Assembly: GCA_900618425.1 (NCBI GenBank)
Contig: UZAN01050031.1
Coordinates: 6,298-18,526 of the forward strand
Source of the DNA: Echinostoma caproni
Lineage: Eukaryota; Platyhelminthes; Trematoda; Plagiorchiida; Echinostomatidae
Direction: 5' to 3'
DNA length: 12,229 nucleotides
Positions 8,408-12,229 of this stretch are shown piece after piece; the stretch's first letter is position 1; each line of letters starts with the position of its first letter. The position numbers and the translations under genes are program-made. Below the pieces are notes generated by a model that had not been told where the DNA came from, made no database searches, and saw only the letters and a program-made list of their open reading frames with translations.

Positions 8408-9120
8408 CTAATTCTCGTCGGCGAGAGATTTCGGTATACGACTAACAGTACGATTCTGTGTTGCGCTTTGTGATTTGAGGTTCGCGCTTAGCCCAATAAC
8501 TGCAACGTCATTCCTTCCTCACTTATTGCCAACCCTTTAGCATTGTGATTGCGTAATAGTGGTTTGAAAGACAAATTGGAGTCAACTGTGCGTCTTGTCA
8601 TGAGAGGTTTTGCAACAGATGACCCTGGATTTCTTGTGATCACTTGGTCATCAATTATTGGTTGCCTCATCGATTTCCTCAGCCACTTTGGAATATGTTC
8701 GGCCATCCGTTGTGAGAGCTGACGGTTTTTTCAACCTATGTATGCGTTACGGCAACTGCAGATGAACTGGTATACAGTGTGTGTGAAATGGAACCGATTT
8801 GCGGGCCCCATTTATGTTTGTCCAAATCAATTCCATGAATGGAGGCAATGAATCGGAATTGGGAATGTACGGTCTAGAGCTGACTTCAAACGAGGGCGCG
8901 CATCATTGTAAATGTGGCCACCTTTGAACGCAAGCTTTATATAGATGGCTTTTATACTGACATTTTGCACTGGGCTACCTTGTGGTAATGGTTTACTTTG
9001 AAGGTCTATAAACCACTGTTTAGCATTGTTCTCCTTAGGAGATCTTCTTCCTTTAGTGTATCTATCTGAAGAATAAATGTTTTGGGTTGAGTTACCTTGT
9101 GGTAATGGTCTACTGTTCAA
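8408..9120 (-). pseudogene. PLE-2 C-terminal region with GIY-YIG domain
   Basis: This is a second 5'-truncated Penelope-like remnant. A single minus-strand frame runs from about 9120 to 8488, crossed only by stops at 8827-8829, 8812-8814 and 8731-8733. Along it are AIYIKLAFKGG and LKSALDRTFP, then the GIY-YIG core VYQFICSCRNAYIG, with the Cys-x-Cys pair and YIG intact. Next is a TGA where family members have Arg. NRQLSQRMAEHIPKWLRK follows, with the R and EH residues kept, then SSVAKPLM and FKPLLRNHNAKGL. A frameshift near 8520 leads to DVAVIGLSANLKSQ, ending at TAG (8408-8410). It has no RT. It is the least altered GIY-YIG copy here. The N-terminal 50 residues (near 8970-9120) carry a repeated PLPQG motif and may not be PLE. 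Confidence 0.83.
8976..9112. repeat. Pair of 22-bp direct repeats 115 bp apart
   Basis: TACCTTGTGGTAATGGT followed by TTACT at 8976-8997 recurs at 9091-9112 with one difference (TCTACT). On the minus strand they encode SKPLPQGSPVQN and SRPLPQGNSTQN. They lie at the upstream edge of the PLE-2 remnant. Confidence 0.7.
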
Positions 9121-9600
9121 GCATGTCTAACAGCCATCAGGTACGCTTGTGATAAGGTGAGTTGTGTTGTGCATGCACAAAATTGATCTGAGTGGAGTCC
9201 CGAAGTTTGTGAATTTTGTTTCCAGTGTGAACACTTGTATGAAATGAAGGAAAAAATCCCCTATGACTGAGCTGCAATCAAGCCGTGGGCTGTGGCTCTC
9301 GACTAACGATGTTATCACCTGGAAATTGTTGTTGTTTCGTTACCTGGATTGTTTGAAAACCGGGTTTTTCAACTCTCGATAACGGGGTAGAGGGGATTGA
9401 TTGATGGGTGAGTGAAAGTATTATTTTCGCATCAAAATGGATTAGTACGACTATTCATTGAAGCTCTAACTTTTTCGTTAGATGCTAGCTTTTCTCGAGA
9501 AAATCGGCTGTCCTAAAATATCTAAGGATGGCACAGACGGTAAACTATCTACATAGTGTACTTATGGTGTCGATCGTAGCACATTTAATTTCTTACCAAG
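9121..9600. other. Unassigned sequence between divergent PLE-2 and PLE-3
   Basis: No gene or known repeat is recognised. A minus-strand open frame at 9127-9318 shows no PLE motif. Confidence 0.4.
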
Positions 9601-9613
9601 TATGATTTAGTAT
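9601..9613. repeat. Left 13-bp direct repeat, probable PLE-3 target-site duplication
   Basis: TATGATTTAGTAT here is identical to 10891-10903. The two copies bracket the segment 9614-10890 that contains the whole PLE-3 remnant. A target-site duplication of this size is in the range reported for PLEs. A chance 13-base match in AT-rich DNA is possible but not likely at these positions. Confidence 0.6.
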
Positions 9614-9615
9614 TT

Positions 9616-9666
9616 GAATAAAACAAGTAACACAATATGAGCAGAATTGATATTGGTCATCAATTT
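9616..9666 (+). repeat. PLE-3 left inverted repeat
   Basis: Read on the plus strand, GAATAAAACAAGTAACACAA and the following bases up to AATTT match the reverse complement of 10810-10860 at 46 of 51 positions without gaps, by hand count. The differences are single substitutions spread along the length. Confidence 0.85.
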
Positions 9667-9699
9667 CTCTTTTTTCCGAGTTTCTAGATTTTTTCGAGT

Positions 9700-10394
9700 T
9701 TTTGTCCTCTATGGTACAAAATTGGATTGGTAAGAACCTTGTTCTACAGAGTTCTTCGCCTGTGCAGTCCGGAAGTGATAGAAAGTGAACAGAGAGATTT
9801 GACGATTACCTTGTCCTCTAACGGTTATCCCCTGCTTTTTATAAAGAAATATTGCACACCTACCATTCTCAGGCCAACATACACTACGGTCGAAAATAAA
9901 CCACTTTTCATTAGTGTACCATTCAAAAGAGACGATGTAATTGCACGGGTTAGTCGTCGGCTTCGTACTACAGTTGAGTCCACCTATCCTGCCGCGAAGC
10001 TGATCATGATTCACAGAACAATGAACTCATTAATGCGGTCAAACATAGACAGATCCAATGATTCCGTCACCTCCAGTTTCATTTATCTTTTTCAATATAC
10101 TTGCAGTTCGCGGCACGTCGTAATGACTGAACGCCGGCTGTCGACCAGAATGAGAGAGCATGTTCCGAACAACTTATCGCTTCGCGGAGGAAAACCTTCA
10201 GCAAGCACAGTGACACGACACATTTGCTGGATACCGGACACTGCACATCGACAAACGCAAAGCTTTCCGCGTTGTGCTCGAAGTTCGAGGCCCAAGGCTG
10301 CTTAGGTTTCCTGAAGCGGTTGTCATTAGCCGTTTTAAAGCCTGACCTATACGTGCAAAACGCCTTTGTGATGCAGTTGTTGTTACCATGGTAA
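9700..10394 (+). pseudogene. PLE-3 RT-thumb end and GIY-YIG remnant
   Basis: A 192-codon frame starts within GLVRTLFYRVLRLCSPEV (about 9723-9775), the end of a PLE reverse transcriptase. LFISVPFKRDDVIARVSRRL and YPAAKLIMIHRTMN follow. The GIY-YIG region is at about 10081-10165. LFQYTCSS leads to RHVVMTERRLSTRMREHVP: one Cys and the REH motif remain, but the YIG triplet and second Cys are lost. Frameshifts near 10225 and 10250 move the homology to LLDTGH (10226-10245) and to FRVVLEVRGPRLLRFPEAVV (10262-10321). A further shift gives KPDLYVQNAFVMQLLLPW, ending at TAA (10392-10394). This C-terminus looks complete and marks the coding end. No genuine start codon exists: the element is truncated 5' of the RT core. 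Confidence 0.87.
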
Positions 10395-10890
10395 TTCCTC
10401 TCCCCTTTTCTTTCCATCATTTCAACCGTTCTCTTACATCATTGTTAATACTTCACTCTTCTAATTTTTTTATTACGTAATTCTTGTTGACCTACTTAAT
10501 TGAACAATTTTCTTACTCCGTTAACTTTCTACGTCGGTTCGAATTGATTTCTGGTTGTATCTTTTTCATATTACGTAACCATGTCCAACTCTCTTTGCAC
10601 GAAGGCTAATCGTTTTCCAGTACGTAACTGTTTCTATGCTAACATTCCCCTCCTCTTTCACCCATACCCAAAAAATGACTTTGATAATGACTCAACCACC
10701 CAATGCCTTCTCCCTGAACCCATGTAATTATGTAAATGTCCATATATGGTATTCTTATGATACAATTTGACCTATTTAATGTGCGTAGACAGCTGATTGA
10801 GAGCACACAAAATTCATGACCAATATCAGTTCTGCTCCTATTGTGTTATTTGATTTATTCAGATGGATGAAAAGGAAAGAATGTTTCCGA
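10395..10890 (+). other. PLE-3 3' UTR
   Basis: AT-rich non-coding sequence after the PLE-3 stop. TACGTAA occurs three times (10474-10480, 10572-10578, 10621-10627). The inverted-repeat partner occupies 10810-10860. I looked for a hammerhead ribozyme core, known in some PLEs, and saw none. Confidence 0.65.
10810..10860 (-). repeat. PLE-3 right inverted repeat
   Basis: The reverse complement of this 3'-UTR segment matches 9616-9666. It lies 30 bp inside the right 13-bp direct repeat. Confidence 0.85.
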
Positions 10891-10903
10891 TATGATTTAG
10901 TAT
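10891..10903. repeat. Right 13-bp direct repeat, probable PLE-3 target-site duplication
   Basis: Identical to 9601-9613. It marks the likely right boundary of PLE-3, although similarity to a family consensus might extend the element further right, for example to the GAT repeat near 10990. Confidence 0.6.
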
Positions 10904-11554
10904 ATAAAATTGACCTTGATTTGTTTAGTTATCACTGAGTAACCAGACCATTCAGATCGATCAAATTTAATAATGATGATGATGATGATAACTTATTAAT
11001 TATGACCATGTCCAATCGAATATCCTAAGAACAAAGCCCCCTATGGGATAAAATACATTCAACTTCACTCCATCTTGCACGTGAGCATCTTTATCTGCTC
11101 CACTTTCGATAGCTTTGAACCGTGTGCTATTACTCTGTTTCAACCAATGACATATTCATGGTCTTGGTGATCACCTAATCACCTGTTGCATGCGAAGTGA
11201 AGATTACTCAATATTGTATGGTTAGTTATGGCCTAACAACTCTAAGGTATGCAACCTCTGTGGTGAGCTATGAAGTGCACTTAACGACAGCACTCAGTTT
11301 GGGAGTGATAGATAGCACTTTATCCCCCCCCTCCGCCCCTCTCCCCAGCGGGATAAATCGGTCTACCGAAATCGGTTGGATGGTTGGATTCTCTTTATGC
11401 AATTTAGCTTTCTGTAAATCTGTGGCATGGAATCAAAATTATTCTGCAGATAGAAGAAACTGACTTCCAGCTCTTTGATTGATATTGAACAACTGAATGG
11501 CACGCATTCTTCGTCTGTCACAACCCAAATATCTCGCCTCGAGTTCTCCAAACA
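10904..11554. other. Unassigned sequence with GAT microsatellite and C-rich tract
   Basis: A short (GAT)n array lies at 10973-10990. Some LINEs end in such arrays, but none is recognised beside it. A pyrimidine, C-rich tract lies at 11323-11347. Open frames at 11197-11463 (plus) and 11363-11551 (minus) show no motif. The right part may be the upstream region of the LINE that becomes recognisable near 11555. Confidence 0.4.
10973..10990. repeat. Short (GAT)n microsatellite
   Basis: About six tandem ATG/GAT units. It is too short to say whether it is a LINE tail or a free microsatellite. Confidence 0.8.
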
Positions 11555-12229
11555 TCCTATCTTGGTTTCAACCCATTACCTATGGTGAACTGTATACACA
11601 CATGCGTTCGTTCTCTCAAGGTATCGAACGCACCTGGTCCAGACAACTTAAATCCCACACTTTTTAAGCACGGTGCTGTGCAGACATAGCNTTTCATTCG
11701 AATTCTGACTTATTTTCTGGCGCCCGGTGAAAATGACGTCTATCCGCAAAGGAAAGACAAAGACCCCAATAACGAAACGTTTCAGACCCATTGCTCTCAC
11801 TTTCCGTAGCTAGAAAATTGATGGAACGATCATTTCTGAATCGGATTCAGTGATCACTTACCACTCCCGATCACATTTATCGGTTTACCTAAAAACATAA
11901 CCGCTCAACACTGGATGCCGTTTTCTCTCCAGTTCAATTCAATCTGCAAGTCTTCGAAGGTGAAAGCCGAATATGTGCACTTTGCATTTCTTGATTATTC
12001 TTTCACTTTTGACTCGGTGTTTCATTCTAATTTTCCTAACAAGCTGCCCTCATTTGGTTCTCTGAACTCTCTCTCCCTTGAAGGGGTTTGATAATCATTA
12101 CTGTTCACAAAGATATATCAGTATGTGAAATTGTGAAGAAGACAATCAACCGGATCATTCAATATAGTTCGGGTGCACTTCAAGGTACTGTCCAATCCGC
12201 TTATCTTTTTGTCACTTAAATTACCCCCC
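11555..12229 (+). pseudogene. CR1/jockey-like LINE reverse transcriptase, runs off right edge
   Basis: This is a plus-strand RT remnant of a different LINE family from copies A and B. In order, and in shifting frames: FQPITYGELYTHMRS, then SLKVSNAPGPDNLNPTLF (about 11611-11665), the RT-upstream motif of CR1/jockey elements. Next come ILTYFLAPGE, then FRPIALT (about 11778-11800) and KLMERSF with shifts. NRSTLDAVFSL lies at about 11900-11930. FAFLDYSFTFDSV (about 11985-12022) corresponds to the AFLDYSSAFDSV palm block with the first catalytic Asp. Near the edge SSGALQGTVQSAYLFVT corresponds to the GAPQGTVLSPLLF block. The YADD block would lie beyond the window. Several stops and frameshifts make it non-functional. 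Schistosome CR1-like families share these motifs, but I cannot assign one. Confidence 0.82.

Larger units (their letters stand above)
9614..10890 (+). mobile_element. PLE-3: 5'-truncated PLE with inverted 3'-UTR copy
   Basis: This is a compact plus-strand Penelope-like copy. From left to right: a 13-bp direct repeat (9601-9613), a 51-bp segment (9616-9666) that is an inverted copy of part of the 3' UTR (10810-10860, 46 of 51 bases), coding remnant (about 9700-10394), 3' UTR (10395-10890), then the second 13-bp repeat (10891-10903). About 30 bp (10861-10890) separates the inverted repeat from the right duplication. PLEs are known for LTR-like terminal repeats in direct or inverted orientation and a short extra extension at one end, which fits this layout. 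Confidence 0.68.

Noticed and set aside
10395..10890. Hammerhead ribozyme in the PLE-3 3' UTR
   Set aside because: Some PLEs carry one, but I found no CTGANGA core paired with a GAAA block in the right order on either strand.
1..12229. CRISPR array, operon or prokaryotic defence system
   Set aside because: There are no regular spaced repeats, no long intact ORFs and no bacterial gene organisation; the content is eukaryotic retroelements.

Overview
The window reads as repeat-rich intergenic or intronic DNA from a eukaryote, most likely a parasitic flatworm and plausibly a trematode. That assignment is inference. It rests on three retroelement types seen together: an APE-endonuclease LINE with fluke-like RT motifs, Penelope-like elements (PLEs) carrying a GIY-YIG domain, and a CR1/jockey-like LINE. 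There are no prokaryotic operons, no ribosome-binding-site-led ORFs and no host gene I can name. Nearly everything that codes is a decayed retrotransposon reading frame, broken by stops and frameshifts.

Layout. Positions 1-1199 hold LINE copy A on the minus strand: RT remnant, part of the endonuclease (EN), then a 5' leader. It has internal deletions and runs off the left edge. Positions 1200-2165 hold nothing recognisable. Positions 2170 to about 5340 hold LINE copy B, same family and strand: distal RT, RT N-terminus, EN and 5' leader. A 5'-truncated PLE (PLE-1, about 2743-3457) is nested in copy B's RT, at a point where copy A is uninterrupted. Positions 5341-8407 are mostly unassigned but contain a probable tRNA-derived SINE (6196-6390).

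Positions 8408-9120 hold PLE-2 (minus), the best-preserved GIY-YIG remnant: one frame crossed by only three stop codons. Positions 9614-10890 hold PLE-3 (plus). It has an RT-thumb and GIY-YIG remnant, a 3' UTR of about 500 bp, an inverted copy of part of that UTR at its 5' end, and a 13-bp direct repeat at both ends that looks like a target-site duplication. From about 11555 to the right edge is a CR1/jockey-like LINE RT (plus) in several frames.

The genes do not cooperate in a pathway; the window records successive insertion and decay. Its most informative parts are the nested PLE-1 with its natural empty-site comparison, and the structure of PLE-3. I found no convincing undescribed functional system. 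Single ambiguous bases lie at 4735, 5395 and 11691.
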